Part shown: piece after piece, positions 44,023 through 57,500 of the stretch
Numbering within the stretch: position 1 is the first letter of the stretch
Layout: every line of letters starts with the position of its first letter
DNA from: Parus major
Lineage: Eukaryota; Chordata; Aves; Passeriformes; Paridae
Reading direction: 5' to 3'
DNA: 64,000 nt
Assembly (NCBI RefSeq): GCF_001522545.3
Contig: NC_031768.1
Span: 8,019,403 to 8,083,402 of the forward strand
The notes under the pieces: model-generated
What the model saw: the letters and a program-made list of their open reading frames with translations, nothing else
Databases searched by the model: none
Told to the model about the DNA's origin: nothing
Program-made: the position numbers and the translations under genes

Positions 44023-47000
44023 GAGTTCCATTTTACCTGCTTTAAAACTGTGCAGTGTGAGGGGACACCAAATGGAAATTGTACCAAAAGCTGTGCAATG
44101 CATTAGTGAATGTTGTATATTCTAGGATGGGTGGTATTTACTCCACAAATGCAGCCCAGACTGGGATATTAAAATATTTTGTAGAGAATCATGATATATA
44201 ACTAAAACCTGCAGGTGCACAAACAGGCAGCCAAAAGCAAGCTGGGGGAAAGTGTTAATAGAGACCCAGAAGTGGCAATTTCCCTTCTTGCCCTGGCCTC
44301 CTGCTGGATTGGGATATTGGGAAGACACAATGCCCCTCTTCTGTTCTGCAAATGTGGCTTGGCAAAAGTACAGAAAAGACTTTGCCAGTCAGCAGAAGGA
44401 GGTACAGCAGCAATCATGGCAGGGACCTTTGGACATCCTTGAGAACTTTCTGGAGAGGACTTAGGCAGGGAGGAGGAGTGACCTCTTCTCTTTAGCCCCA
44501 TTTTTCTGTCTTTTCTCCTCCCTTCTCCTTGCCCTGTTCCGTCCCCAGCCCTCTCACTTGTGAGGAGGCTGAGACAGAGACTTGCTTTATTCATGCAAAA
44601 CATTTGAGAGGAGAAAGAACTGAATTACACCAAATCCACTTCATGCTCCCCAAACATTTTCTTTCCAGCACACCCACCTGCTGTGTCCTGGAAGCAGCAG
44701 CAATGCTGTGTTTGGCACTGGAAACACAGGCACCAAAAGGATCTCTCTGCTTGTCTGGGCAGACAAGACTTGTTGCACACTGTAAAGGAAAGCTTCAAAA
44801 AGTTCAAAAAGTTCAATGGTTTGCAAAACTGCTTCCCTAACCTAGTTAGGATTTTTTTTAATTTTATTTTTTGCCCTCAGAGTATCATTTGTTTGTATCT
44901 ATTTGTCCTGGATAATGTTATGAAAAACTTTGAAGGCAGCAGCTGGATTTCTAGAGGAAGAAAAGAAGATACAGGGTGAAATGTGCCATGGATGAGATCT
45001 CAGTGCTACCCATCCTCCTGGCCTGTTATGCTGCAAACCCACTGGCATGCCCAAAAGATATAAATATCTAGAGGTTCATCAGCACTTTATTGGGGGGGAA
45101 AAAGATAGTCCAGCACCAGCACACTTGTTATTTTCATCTAGGCAACCAGGAGAGAAAACTGGGATGGATGTGAGGGAGCCCACCAAGGATTACTAATTTA
45201 ATGTCCAGAGCACCCAAAGGTGTGAGGCTTGGAGGAAAGTGCCTCAATTTGCCTCTCCTCCATTTACTCCATGCTGCAAGCTTAATTTCCAGCACAGGAA
45301 ATGAAATGCTCTTAGCAGCCTGACAGAAATAATGGAAACCTTCAGGGTTCTGTGGGCTCAGTGCCAGCAGAGCTCCCCAAATTGTGCTCTGCTCCCCATA
45401 GATGCATTGGGTAGGGCTGCCCTGGGTCATGGATGAGAAGGAATTTTGGAGTCTACCTCTAAGAGCCCAGATCTGGAAACTTTTTTTGCCACAGAGGTAA
45501 CTTTTTTTCTCAGGGAGTTAGCGTAAGCAAGCTGCACTTCAACTTCCTTACAACTTCAGTGCTGAAAGAGCTGGAATCTTATCAAAATCCCAGCAGTGTA
45601 CTTTTAATGAGGTTTTTTTCCTGGGGGAGGCCAGCTAGCAGGCAGGAATGGGCAGTTTTCTCCCACAAGGCAGGTGAAGGCAGGCTGAGGGCAGCCAGTC
45701 CAGGGGCTGATGCAACTTTACCATCAGGAGATAATAAAGGGATGCCCGCCCGCCCTCACCTCCTTACCCAGGCCTGGCCAGGCAGGGTCACTTCACAGCA
45801 GGTGCAAGATCTACATCCAGATTACTTTTGTGGCTCTCTTCAGCGTTCCCTAACGCAATGTTTGCCATGTTTTGTGAAACGAGTGTTTGTGGAAGAACCA
45901 GGCTTTTGGTGCAGATACACAGAGCGAACGCTGACCCGCAGTAGGTGTTTCTTTTATCTGCTCCCTCGCGTGCCCCAGCTGTTCCCATGCCAGCTCCTCA
46001 AGGACACAAATCTGTCGCAATCTCCACCAAGCAGTCCCAGTTCTGGAGCCCAAAAGGACAGAGAACAATTATCTGCCTTTTGAGGTCCCCCAGAGCAGCC
46101 TTTGGGGTGCTGCACCCCTCTCAGCTGATTTTCGGGGTGCCAGGTTCTTAGGGCCTCCCAAGATGTGCAGGTGGTGCCGGTGCTTCGCTCCCCTTCCCCA
46201 GGGGAAATCAGAGGCAGGAAATTATATGGCTGCTACACACACTCCCACACCCTGCAGAATCCATCCTTCCATGAAAATGCCAGAGAGATTTAAACAGCTT
46301 GCATAATTTCAAGAGGAAGTAGCGAGAGTAGAAATAAATATACATTGTAATTGTATAATATTGCTGGGTTCAGAAATGAAATAATAAAAAAAAAGAAGGA
46401 AAATATAGTTAAAAAAAAAGCTGTGTGCTTACAAAGGTAACCAGATCTGCTGTCAGCTCTTGGAACCAGATAGGACTGGATCCACAGAAAAGCATGGCCC
46501 ATGATCCAAGGGAGTGGTGCCACGCTGCTCCCAGCCCAGCACTACTGGGAATGGTAATGACTGCTTCTCTGGGGACAGCCACCAGTGCCACCCATTGCTC
46601 CAGGCAGCTGCTGGCACTCCAGGGGTTTAGTAGAAGTTACAGTGAATGGACATGGACATTATGGACAGACAACCTCAAAAAATGCCCGCTTTGAGAATTT
46701 TTTTTCTGAAATTACTTTGTGCTCTTACCTTGTGTTTTAAATGATCCAATGCTCACCTGCATGCATTAGGCAGGGTGTGGAAATTTTACTTAATAACTAG
46801 TGTAACCAATGCAATAAAATTGTCTTCCAAGTTCCAAGGTGAAAAAAAGAGCTTAATCTCCAGTTACCAGTGAACACAGAGAAGCACAGTGCCCTCAATC
46901 ACTCAGAGATTCTTTCCCCATGGATTTTCCCATTTAAGATAGCACTTCAGGAGAGAGTTCCCACCCGTTCTGTACACCTAAAATAAATGCCAGTGGGCAT

Positions 47001-48474
47001 TTTCTGGGGTGAAGTACAAAACCTTTAGGGCTGCAGGAGGGAAAGGCTACACAGAAGTCAGGTGCCTGGTGACCCTGTGGCAGAATGTACCATTCTTGGC
47101 AGAGGCGAGCCCCTGCAAACAAAAGGAGCATCAAATGCAGGAGTTTGCATGCTGTGATGACATTCATCCCAGCAGGGCTCTGCTCCTGAGGAGAGCAGGC
47201 ACCAGGAAATTATGTGCAATACATTTACCTGATTTACAGCTCTCTGCTTGTGCAAGCCCACTGTCAGCTCCAGTTACTTTACAGCCAGCAGCAGCTTCAA
47301 GGCACTTAAAGGTTTATTTTCCAGCTCACAATATGCATAAAAGGTGGGAAGGAAGTCTAAAAAATCATGGGTTTAAGGGGAAACATCACTTCAAGAAGGA
47401 AATTGCACATAACCCCATAAGAAAGAAGAGTTTAACATGTCCCTTGGAAGAAGATCTCCCATCCCAACCCAGGTACCAAGGAACTGAAAGAGGGGCTGCT
47501 GGGGGCACTGGGCAGTGGTAGCCCCCTTGAGCCCATGGCAGACTTCAGTTAGAATGGAAAGGGTGGAATGGATACCATCAGCAGGTGGCATTTTCATCCA
47601 GGATAGCAAGAATCTGCCTGTTGTTACCCATCCCCTTAACCTGTGAACACATAAAGGAGAACCAGCATTAATATGAATTTATCTGGAGGAAAACAGCAAT
47701 TGTCAGAAAAGCACTGGCAAGCTTGGGTGAGGAAGATGTAGATCCAGTCAACACACAAGTCTCAGGTTCATACATTTTGAGAAAAATGTGAAATCATTAA
47801 ATAATAATTGTTTCTCATTACACTGCATCATAAGGAAATACAACACATCTCTTAATGTGCAAAACTTGGAGTTAATTTTTAACTTTCCTTCTTTATCTAC
47901 CTCTGAGCCGAGCTCAGACTATCACAGTGGGCACATCTCCAATTTCTGCTTATAATTTTGAGTCACCCTTCACATGGCTCTTTTGCTCTCATACAAAGAC
48001 CAACTTTGAACTTTGTGCATTACCAAGTTTCCTTCACTGTGACTTGCTTCTCTGTAAAAAATCACCCAGACTGAGGCATTTTACTTCCAATGCATTTACA
48101 TTTTAGCTTCCTTAAGCCTGGTGACAACCTCACTGAGCTGCAATTTGGACAACCTTCAAAGCTGAGGGGAACAAATGTGACTTCTGCTGCCTGTATCTAC
48201 CATCTTTAGTTGAAATCCTTGCTGTGCCTGTGGTTGAAGCACTAGGAAGTGTCAGAGTTTACCACAATTCCTAGATAAGTTGGAGCAGAGGACTTTCTTC
48301 ACATCTCTTCCATCCATTAGAGGGTGCATCTGTATCTCCTTATTGCTAAAATTTCACCATAGCTGGACTTCCCAGGGGGTTTCTGCACCCTTTCCATCTT
48401 CATCAGACTCAGTAGAGAGAAAAAAACTCCAAGATTTTTTTTTCAGTTTAATTTCTGATTTTCTCAGATGTAGT
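44023..48474. other. Gene-free unique sequence
   Basis: There is no supportable gene. The frame at 45559-46083 (174 codons) lacks any recognised domain and overlaps minus-strand frames; it passes through a small CpG-bearing stretch at about 45840-46000. The frame at 47009-47521 (170 codons) is likewise unsupported. 47640-48250 is A/T-richer unique sequence. A short 'aaaagttc' repetition lies at about 44795-44815. Confidence 0.5.
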
Positions 48475-48552
48475 TTGGTTGTTTTGTTTTGTTTGTTTTG
48501 GTTTTTGTTTGTTTTTTGTTTGTTTGGTTTGTTTTTGTTTTTTTTTTCTCTA
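48475..48552. repeat. T-rich (GTTTT/GTTT)n simple repeat
   Basis: An irregular run of GTTTT, GTTT and GTTTTTT units ends in a poly-T tract and CTCTAG. It is a low-complexity repeat; read as a splice acceptor (T tract plus AG) it has no supporting exon. Confidence 0.9.
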
Positions 48553-50689
48553 GAGTGGAACATGTAACTTATTCACTACCAGGACATCCAAGGGCTCCAC
48601 TTAGAGCCAGGCCACTCTAAAAATCATATTTGAACATGTAGGAAGAGACAATTGCTGCCTCATAGCATGTACAGCTGGGATATCTTCTCTAAACCATTGA
48701 CACAGAACTGTTTGCAAGACCCCACTCTCTTGTTTGCTCTTGTTGGAGCTCTGAAGATGTGCTCTAACTGTAGAGGGGTTAAAGCACCAGCAAGGACCCT
48801 GTGGTAGCCAGAGAGAAAAGCCCTCTGCTGAGTGTTTTTCCCTGCATCTCTATCAGTGCACAGGGAAGATCTCTACATCCCCAGGTCAGAGACCTACACG
48901 GGCTCCACATCCCTCTCCACAGCAGGCACAAAGCCCTCCTGCCCTCTTGTCCCTGGCAACAAAACCATGGGGAACAAATTTGGTTCCATCCCATGCTTCC
49001 ACTTCCATGGACTTCTCCTGAGCCCCTTCCTCCTGGCTGGGATCTGGCAGCTCAGGAAGCACTGTGTGCTACAGCAAAAGCCAGATATTTGGTCTTGACA
49101 AATTCAGCATGAAATAATTTTAAACCAGCATAATAAAAATAACACTTAATGAGAGACCTACACACAATTTTTACATAATGCAACATTTTTTTTGAGTACA
49201 GCTCAATGCAAGTACCACCTAAGCCATTAAAATTGAATTACTAGCACAGAAATGCACCCTTTGCCATGCACATAAGTAATTAGTCTTGTATTTTGAATAT
49301 GGAATATTAATAAATAAAACTTAGCACCTATGTTGTGACTGTGTTTCAAACCGCTTTTAAAATTAATTAACTCTCAGCAGCTTGTGTGAGGCAGAAAAAC
49401 ATTTTTAGCCTAGTTTTTACAGACTGAGGCGGAGAGCTTTCTCCAGCCTGCAAGCTCCTTGGGCAGCATCACCAGCGAGCTCTTTAAACAGCACTTTTAA
49501 CTCCTGGAGCTCAGATTACTTTGCAAAGGAAATTGGCTTCCTTTCCTTGAGATGAAAGGAGCCAGGAGGAGAGGAGAGCTGTCAATTCACAATCCTAGAT
49601 GTGTTTTATTTAAATCCCTGGGGCTCCAGTGACGCTTGCCAGGTCCCCAGGCCTGTCCCCTTGGCTGCTGACAGGCACAGGGACGTGAGGAGGGTCTCTC
49701 CCAGCAATTACAGCCTGGAACAAGGTGGGCACAGGGCAGATGCTCCAGGCCCTGGACAGCATCCCCTGGGTCTCCTGGCAACAGACCTCAGTGGAAGCAG
49801 GATCCTGAGCTGTCAGGCTCCCACAGGGGACTGCAATTTTAGCAGAAATCGCTGTGCATGCATTCCTATGGTTATTATCTGGTTCCTCTTGGCCAGGAAC
49901 CAGAAACCTCTGGTCTCAGGCAAGGTGCAGCTCTCGGGCCCTGGAGGCTCAGACCTGAGCTGTGACTTGGGACTGGCAAATCCTGAAGAATCTTCCTGGG
50001 GCCAGATGCTCCAGGACAGGAGATGGGACAGCTTTGAGGGCTCCTCCAACCTGCTACAGAGTGGCAGGGCAGGAGGGGAGCCCCAGGCACCCTCCTTGGT
50101 CATTACCCAGCCCTCAGACAGGCTGCTCTGCCTGGACACAGCACACAGCTGATGATGCATAGGAACCTGGGGCCAAGAGGTGAGATTAAAGCATCCCCAG
50201 CCCTCTGTGGGCTCAGTGAGGAGCCCTGGAGCACACGTGAAGGCACAGACACAAGCTGCCCTCCTGGAGACCTGCCAGAGTGGAGCCAGCTCCCCGAGCC
50301 AAACCCGGGGCAAAAGCCAGGGTTGTTTTGGTTCACTTCTGTTTGCTGAAAGTAATTCAATGGAAGAATTAAATATAAAGGGCTTGTAGGATTGCTGCTG
50401 CCAGGTGACAAAGGCCGTTTTAAGGAAGGCCATGGCCTGACCTGGCCTTACCTCACCTTGCTGTCAGGTCTTCCCCTCACATCTCCCACTCTCACACCAA
50501 CCCTCTCTCCCACTTTCTGGCATGTTACTTCCTCCAATCTTGGCCCTGTGTGGTGTGTGCTGAACTCAAGAAAACACTGTCTACACCTGATAAACTCCAC
50601 ACAGTCAGGTAGCAATGGGCTGACTGGTCTGGTGCTGGTTACTGGCAAAAATAAGTTGTCCTTTGTAGCAGCATCTCAGTCCGAGTAAA
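48553..50689. other. Gene-free sequence including conserved-looking block
   Basis: There is no supportable gene. The two longest open frames of the window (206 codons minus at 49813-50433 and 183 codons plus at 49601-50152) overlap each other on opposite strands in GC-rich DNA and contain no domain, so both are treated as chance. A conserved-looking block is at 49095-49620. Confidence 0.5.
49095..49620. promoter_or_regulatory. Candidate conserved noncoding block
   Basis: About 525 bases of A/T-rich, high-complexity sequence contain TAATTA (49277-49282), TTAATTAA (49363-49370), further TAAT/ATTA cores and 'ctttgcaaagg' near 49520. The block is sharply bounded by GC-rich sequence on both sides and holds no recognised repeat. 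It is among the strongest enhancer-like blocks in the window by texture. Conservation is not testable here. Confidence 0.42.
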
Positions 50690-50779
50690 TGGTCCTTGTA
50701 AAGCACAGGGAGTTCTACATGGACACAGGTTTGATGGTCCTTGTAAAGCACAGGCGATTCTGCACAGCCACACATTTGA
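50690..50779 (+). repeat. 45-bp tandem duplication
   Basis: Two 45-bp copies (50690-50734 and 50735-50779) are adjacent, both starting TGGTCCTTGTAAAGCACAGG and ending TTTGA. They differ at about nine positions (about 80 percent identity), so the duplication is old. Confidence 0.9.
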
Positions 50780-51417
50780 TTTAACTTCAGTCTTGCAGGG
50801 GAGGGAAAAGCTGTGGAAGTTATAAATATTCTGCAGATTTCTGCAGTGGGTGATTATGTCACAGGGACTGACCCCCTATTGTCACCGCCCTGCTCTCCGC
50901 AGGAGCTCAGGTATCAGTGGGATGTTTGGTACTTGAAAATCTGTCAGCCAAGCACAGCCAGTGAGAGCCAGAAAAGGTCAGCAAGTTCCTCAGTGTCAGG
51001 AGCTGATGAGGGGTGGAAGGAGCCCCAGAGCAGTGGGTCACCTCCAGTCACCACCTGCACACTCTCTCGTCCACAGCAACAGGTGATTTCTCTGCAGCAG
51101 GCACATGGGGAGGCACTCACCTGCTTCCATCTCAGCTGGGACCAACAGGCCAGGAGGCAGCTCAGATGCATTTTTCATAAAAGGAAAGAAAAACCAACCA
51201 AAGAAATAAAGCAGGAGAACCCCCTCACATTTAAAGAGCAAAACAAAGCCCCAGAAGACTTTTGGTGGTTTTCCCAGCACCTCCAGTGGCTCTTGGCTTC
51301 TGGCCAGTCTGGGTGAACAGGAGTCATATTCTGCAGTCTCCTCTCCTCACCAGAGACTGCACTGGCAAGACCTTATGGTACTCACATGTCACATCTCAAC
51401 TGTGCCTTAATTTGTAG
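50780..51417. other. Gene-free unique sequence
   Basis: An open frame of 167 codons (50813-51316) has no recognisable domain and is contradicted by two overlapping minus-strand frames. I see no repeat or RNA gene. Confidence 0.45.
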
Positions 51418-51565
51418 GGAAAAACCCAAAACCCACCATCACTACCAAAAACCCCCAAACAAAAACCCCCAAACTAACAACAAAAAAATAAAAACCAGAA
51501 AACAACAACAACAACAACAACAACATTCCCAAATAACTAATAGTAATAAAAGATTTTTAAAAAAC
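51418..51565 (+). repeat. A/C-rich low-complexity tract with (AAC)8
   Basis: A and C dominate the plus strand, with repeated AAAACCC/CCCCAAA words followed by eight AAC units at 51501-51524. It is a simple-sequence tract. Confidence 0.92.
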
Positions 51566-54500
51566 CCCACAGGCGTCCTCTGAGAGCAAGTCCCAGCAGA
51601 GCCCACAGGTCTGTCAAGCAGTTCAAGCAGTACATGGGACCAAAGCCAGAGGCTACTGAGGGGAAAAACCCAGAGGGTCCCTCTCTTCTGGGCTCTTCCT
51701 CACTTGGCAGATTTGCTGAGGTTTAACAGCAGCAGCGTGTAACAGAGTAGTAGCTGCTCCCTCCTCCAAATGATCATTTAGCCCAGGCTTACCAAGCCAT
51801 TCATTTCATGCTTATTAACCTTTAGAGTATTGTTTTGTCCAGACTGCCAGACAAATTAACTTTTAAGAGGGGTCTATATGGATATCTGCAAACTCCCTTA
51901 GACACAAAGCAACTCTTAAGGAATATTTAATGAAATATGTAACAGCCAGTTTATCTATCTATAAACTAACACATCGTTCTGGACAACAACTCACTGGAAG
52001 TGCTGTGGGTAATTCTCAGGGAAAAAAAAATGTATCTAAAGAGGCAAATAGGGAAGAAGAGCAAGACAGACAGATACATCTGCAGAAGTGCTCTAAAATC
52101 CCCGTGCCAGATCCCTGCACAGTGCACCGAGCCCAAGCATTGCTGGAAGGAGGTGGCAGTTCCAGGGGGCTTGGATGACACTCATTTGTCACTGTGGAGA
52201 AGCCTGTGGAAAGCAGATTCCCTAAAAATTGCCCCAGAGATTTTCTCTCACCACATACTTGCATGCAGGCCAAGTCTCCCTCTTAACATACTTTGCCTTT
52301 TGTCTTGTTTTTCTGACTTCCAACAACAACCCAAATAAACCTCTGGAAACAATGAAAGCATTAAAGGAAAATGTCATGCCTATCAATAAATGCCTTTGTG
52401 GCCGTGGGAGCAAAGAAGCATGATGTCACTGGGGGGAATAGCTTAGAAAGTTCCATTGAGAAAAGGGATCTGCCTTTAATAGATGCAAAACATCCCAAAA
52501 TATGCGCTGTGCCACCCAGATATCCAGGAGAGCACTGAGCTGTGATGCAGCACAGGCCAGGAAACTGATTTAATTCAGAAATTACAGAAGAAACTTGTGC
52601 TTATTTGCCACAGACACAGGGAGGTGATGAGTGCAGGGTTTAATTCTGTGGGCAAAGATATGGAGGGGAGCATTCTCCAAATACTGAGACATAATAACAG
52701 CCCCTCGAGGTGAAATGCTGAGGCTGGGTGAAGCTCTGCAGCTGAGCCCTTTGCTGGGCTGTTGAGTTACACTGTAGGACTTTGCATGAAATCAAATAAC
52801 AAGTTTGCTCCTCTCACCTTGGCTGCCTGAGGGACCTCTGTTGGTATCAAGTGCATGACGGAGGGATGAGTCTCTTCTCCTGGTGACAGAGATGTTCATT
52901 TTCTTGCTGACTTTGTCCTGAAGTGGACTGGAAACAGCAGCCTGGTCCCTTGGGGCTGGGCAGTGGTTCAAAAAGCCACCCCTGTCCAGCTTCCAGCTCC
53001 CACCCTTTAGTGGCTGAGCTATTTTAAGTGCACACTTTCTGGCTGGTGGCTCTCTGTACAGACAAGAACACTGGATTGAGATCAAATAACAGGATTTTGA
53101 ATGTGAGAACCACTGTGATGGTTAATTTTGAACCCAGATGTTACCCTCCTGAAATTCCTGGGAGGGTGAGATCTGAAATTCTGCAGCTACAGAGGTCCAG
53201 AGGTGAGTCGGGGCTTCAGTTCAGGGCTGGGTAAATGCTGCTGTAAAACACTTAACCATCTCTTCAGCTCACTAAAAGCCTGAGACTTCCCCACCTGGGA
53301 ATAAGAGTGAAAAAGCAGAGTTCCAGACAGCAAGGTCCTGCAAAGCTTTCTGGTTTTTCTCTCTACAGTCACCCTCTTCTAAGGAACAACTCTGGAGGAA
53401 AATTAGATCAACTTACAGTGTTACAACAATCTTTATATTGAGAAAGTACTGGCTCCTGGCAGACTGTGCTGGGATAGAAAGTAATTATGGCCCAAACCCA
53501 CGACCTACTGGGCTTTTGCTGTTGCTGTTGATGAAAGGCATTAGCAGGTATGAAACAAGGTGAGCAGAGAGCCTGCCTGCCTCTGGGGTCATCCTCCCTC
53601 TCTCATTTGCAAGACAGCAATTTCCTGCTGCCAGAGGCACCACAGGTCACAAACAGAGGAAGACAGCTCCAACTAGAGCATCGGGAAGTGCTAAGGAACA
53701 ATTTTGTTCTGGGAGAAGCGGTGGTTTGAAAATGTCAGCGCAGGGCTCGGAGCGTGTCCGCACTGCAGAGAGCAGCGCTGCCAGGGACAGCTGAGCTGGC
53801 CCTGAATGAGCAGCTGGCTCGGGAAGGACACAGCCTCAAACACAGGTTAAGTCCAGCTGACAGGGACCTGAAACTGGCAGCAGTGCAGAGCTACATCCTG
53901 TCCCCTGTGTACCCAAGCCGTGGGTCAGGTCTGCTCGCTATCTGCCGCAGTCTCTGTCCTGGGAGCAGGCTGGCACATCCCGTGGCTCCCTGCTTGCCTG
54001 CAGCTTGCCTTGTCATCTCCCCAAGGCCACTGCAGGGACTGCTGTGGACCTGCACCTCCTCACAGCATGCAGAGAGGTGCTCCCTTCCCTCTGCTTGGGT
54101 GCTGCAAATCCTACTGGCCCTTTCATCAGGATTGATTGTTTCTGGCTCTCCTCCCCCAAAAGTTGAGTTGTTACAGCTATAATCCACTGAATGCTCCTGT
54201 TTATAAAGCAAAAGCAAGCACGGCTCACATTTCCAAAGCATAGCTGGATCTGGTTTAGAGAAAGAGCAGTGAAGTCATAAAAACTTACTCTATCATTAAA
54301 TTCAGCTGTCCCAGTTCGGGCAGGCTTGGGAAGCAAAACAGTTGAGGCTGAAGTTAACCAGACCCTTTTCAGGGTAGATTTGTGCTTTGAAATGCTACAA
54401 TTTCTGGTTGTTAGGGTTCCTTCACAAGGCTCCTGTGCAATGCTAACACGTGAAGGGTCACACCAAATGGGTACCATATGCTGCACAGGCACAGTTTCCT

Positions 54501-57500
54501 CTCAAGGTTTTCATTAGTACATTTTTTATTTTTTTTTCTTTAATTCCCTAGGCTGTTGTTGGAAGTAGGTGTAGTTGCGTTGATGGGAGGAATTCCACCT
54601 GTTCAAATCAGGTTTTGAGGGAGCTGGACATAATTTTTTATGTTTCCTGATAAGCATTCTGCCCCTTGTCCCTCCAAGGAGTGGTAGTCATGTTTCTCAT
54701 TTCCTTGCACATCCCCAAAGTACCCATGGCTGTGCTGCACAGGGCTAAGGCAACACAAGAGCCCTCTGCTTACTTAACAGAAGAATGTAAATGAATGTCA
54801 GTCTCACCTCTAATGTCACACAAGAGTCAACACAAGAAGATTATATTCCACCAAAAGCCTTGGCCTGCAGGTCACTGTCCCCCTGCCAGCCTACTCTGGC
54901 TATTCCAGGAAAGTCAACAGACCTCGACCGGTCATCTCTTCCAGGTGGGTCAACAAATGATACCACTCAGTTCATTTAGACCTTTTAAAAGCATAGCTGT
55001 TCCAACTGGGAAAATATATACTGAGCAAATTTCATTCTAGCTCAGACACGCTTAGACAAATTAGAGTACAAAGTTCCTCTGCTTGTTTTGTTTGTCCACA
55101 AAAGCATTTACAAAAAAAGGCTAATCCACATCATTTACTGTACTAAGATGGTGAATCTGCTAATTCTATGTTTAAGTTTCTAATTCTGAGTTTCTACACA
55201 TGATGAAGAAAGATTAGCTGTCACAATTTGTGGACTACAATCAAAACCTGTAGCTTTTAAACACTTTCTTATAGGGCTCCTGAGTTTTGGCCCAAGTTGC
55301 AAGTTCAAGAGATCTTTCCTCAGTGAAGTTGTGGATCAGATGTAAGAGCCAAATTAATGCAAACAAAAGGTAGCAGGTCAGGTAACTTGCAGAATAAATG
55401 TTTGGGAACCCACTTTCATTACTCTTTACACAGACAGCTTTATTTGGACGTACCTGGTCTGAACAATTCAAAACCACATTTCTTATTGTAAGGGAGGCAG
55501 AGCTGGGCTCAGAGAGGTTCAGGATGAGAAGAAATAAAAGACTATCTTTAGAGTAATGCATTCTGTTTCCCAGCTAGATCTGTCCTTAGGTCTTACTAAG
55601 GACATGTAGAAAGTGTTATAACTCCCATTCCATGTGAAGCACAGTCTGGTCCGACGTTAACAGCATTCTGCTCACAGCCATGGTAACTTTGCCTGGCTGT
55701 TCTAAGATTTTTCTGCAGCCACTGGAAAAATGTGAATTTTAATATTCCACCTGAATATAACAGAAATATGAATACCAGAAGCTCTCGAAGCAGAACTCAT
55801 CCTTGGGCTCGTGAGTGGAAGTGATGGCTTTCTTGACTTCGTACACTGTTGAAGATTCAACAAATTTCCCCTTCAATCTCCACATACTCCAGAGAAGGAT
55901 TCCAAAAAAGATGATACTTGAATTTCCCTAAAGCTTCACATTTTATGGAACATGTAGTACAAAGACTGAGAACCGTGGCTTCAGCATGATTGTGTTCACA
56001 TCCAGTGAGGGTTGCTCTGGATGGAGGATGAGGAAGAAATCGAGGAGATGTGTGGGAGGTACACAGGCACTCCTCAGTCCATCACTATATACTTACTGAT
56101 TTTATGATCACTGATCAAATTCAGACTAACTCTAAAATTCTGGATTAGATTGCTTCGGGACTTCCCTCAGCCCTTAAAAAATTTTCAGGTATTTCTTTTT
56201 AAATCATGACTAATTACAAGATGTGAGCTGATGCACAACAACTCTGTCTTTTTCTGCAGCCATCTTACTCTTACCCAGCCTTGTTTATTTAATGGTGTCT
56301 TAATCCAAGCTAATCACGTCCCTAGCAGCAAATTATGTTCTAAATGACAATGAATTATGTTAGCAGGAGGATAATCAGGAGAGAGCAATCCAATCACTTC
56401 TGGTTTTTTCAGCATACCTTAATCAAAAACAGCAGAGAAGAAGAAGACACATTGCAGAGCAGCAGATGAGAGGAGTAAGTATTGCTGAACATACCTGGAC
56501 CTTCACTAAGCGTGAGGAGAGTGTAGGACCCTCCCATCAGAGCTGTGCCTTCAGCTTTGTACTGACTGCAGGGCAAGGGAGAGACGGCTCTGGAGGAAAT
56601 GGGGGGAGGCATGAGGAGGGGGTAGAAGGAAGCTGGCTAGACAGTGTTACCTGGACTTGAAAGCACATTTAGGATCATGAATTAATGATAATTTATTAGT
56701 CCTGCACTAAGAGCCTGCACTAGCCTTCAGAATAGGTCAGGACAGGTTGAGTGAGGCTGGGGCTGAGCAGTGTTCCCTTGGCTGATGTGAGGAGTGGGAA
56801 GGTTCAGGAGGAGGAGCAGGATTGGTGTCCCCAGACTTGCAGCACCTCAGTGGAAGCTGAGCACAGCACCCTGCAGAGCTGTACAGCCCCTTCTCTCCCC
56901 CAAGGTGCTTGTTTTCCAGGGAAGCACTGTAGAAAGGATCCTGGTATTTATCAGCCTTTCCAGTGCCCCGACAGACAGGCCACATGTCAAACATGCTATT
57001 TACCAGGAAGCACTTCTATTGATTTTTTTTTATAAGAGAGTAAAATATTGGCAAAAGCTTCTCTTGCTCCTTATCATGAACATCAACACAGAGCAAATTT
57101 CATGCATTAGTCCCCTACTTTTTTGACAATAATGTAGAAGGCTTAAATAAATTCATTCATCTCGCAGCAATGTCGCTTCTGGAATAGCTGCTTTGTAGCA
57201 GTTATTCAGCTGCTGGGAAGTGACAGATCAGCAGCCAAAGAGCACAGCCAGTCCTGGCACTCAGAGGGGATTATCTGGGGCTAGAGGACTGCCCCATGCA
57301 AAAACAGATGCTAGCAACAATTTGCTAGTGATATGTCCTGTCCCACGGTTGAAAAGTACCCTGGGACCCTTTCTCCATCTGCTTGCACACAGCTCTCATT
57401 TGCTTCAGCCTGAACGATTCAAAAGTACATTTTGTCTTCAACAGTTTCATATCTGCCACAAACACCACAAGAAAAAAGGACAAAGCCTTCTCTGCAGTGG

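Noticed and set aside
45559..46083. 174-codon plus-strand open frame
   Set aside because: No domain is recognised and it is contradicted by overlapping minus-strand frames. Short CpG-bearing sequence explains the lack of stops.
49601..50433. Longest open frames (183 codons plus, 206 codons minus)
   Set aside because: They overlap each other on opposite strands in GC-rich, stop-poor DNA and contain no recognisable domain, signal peptide or repeat.
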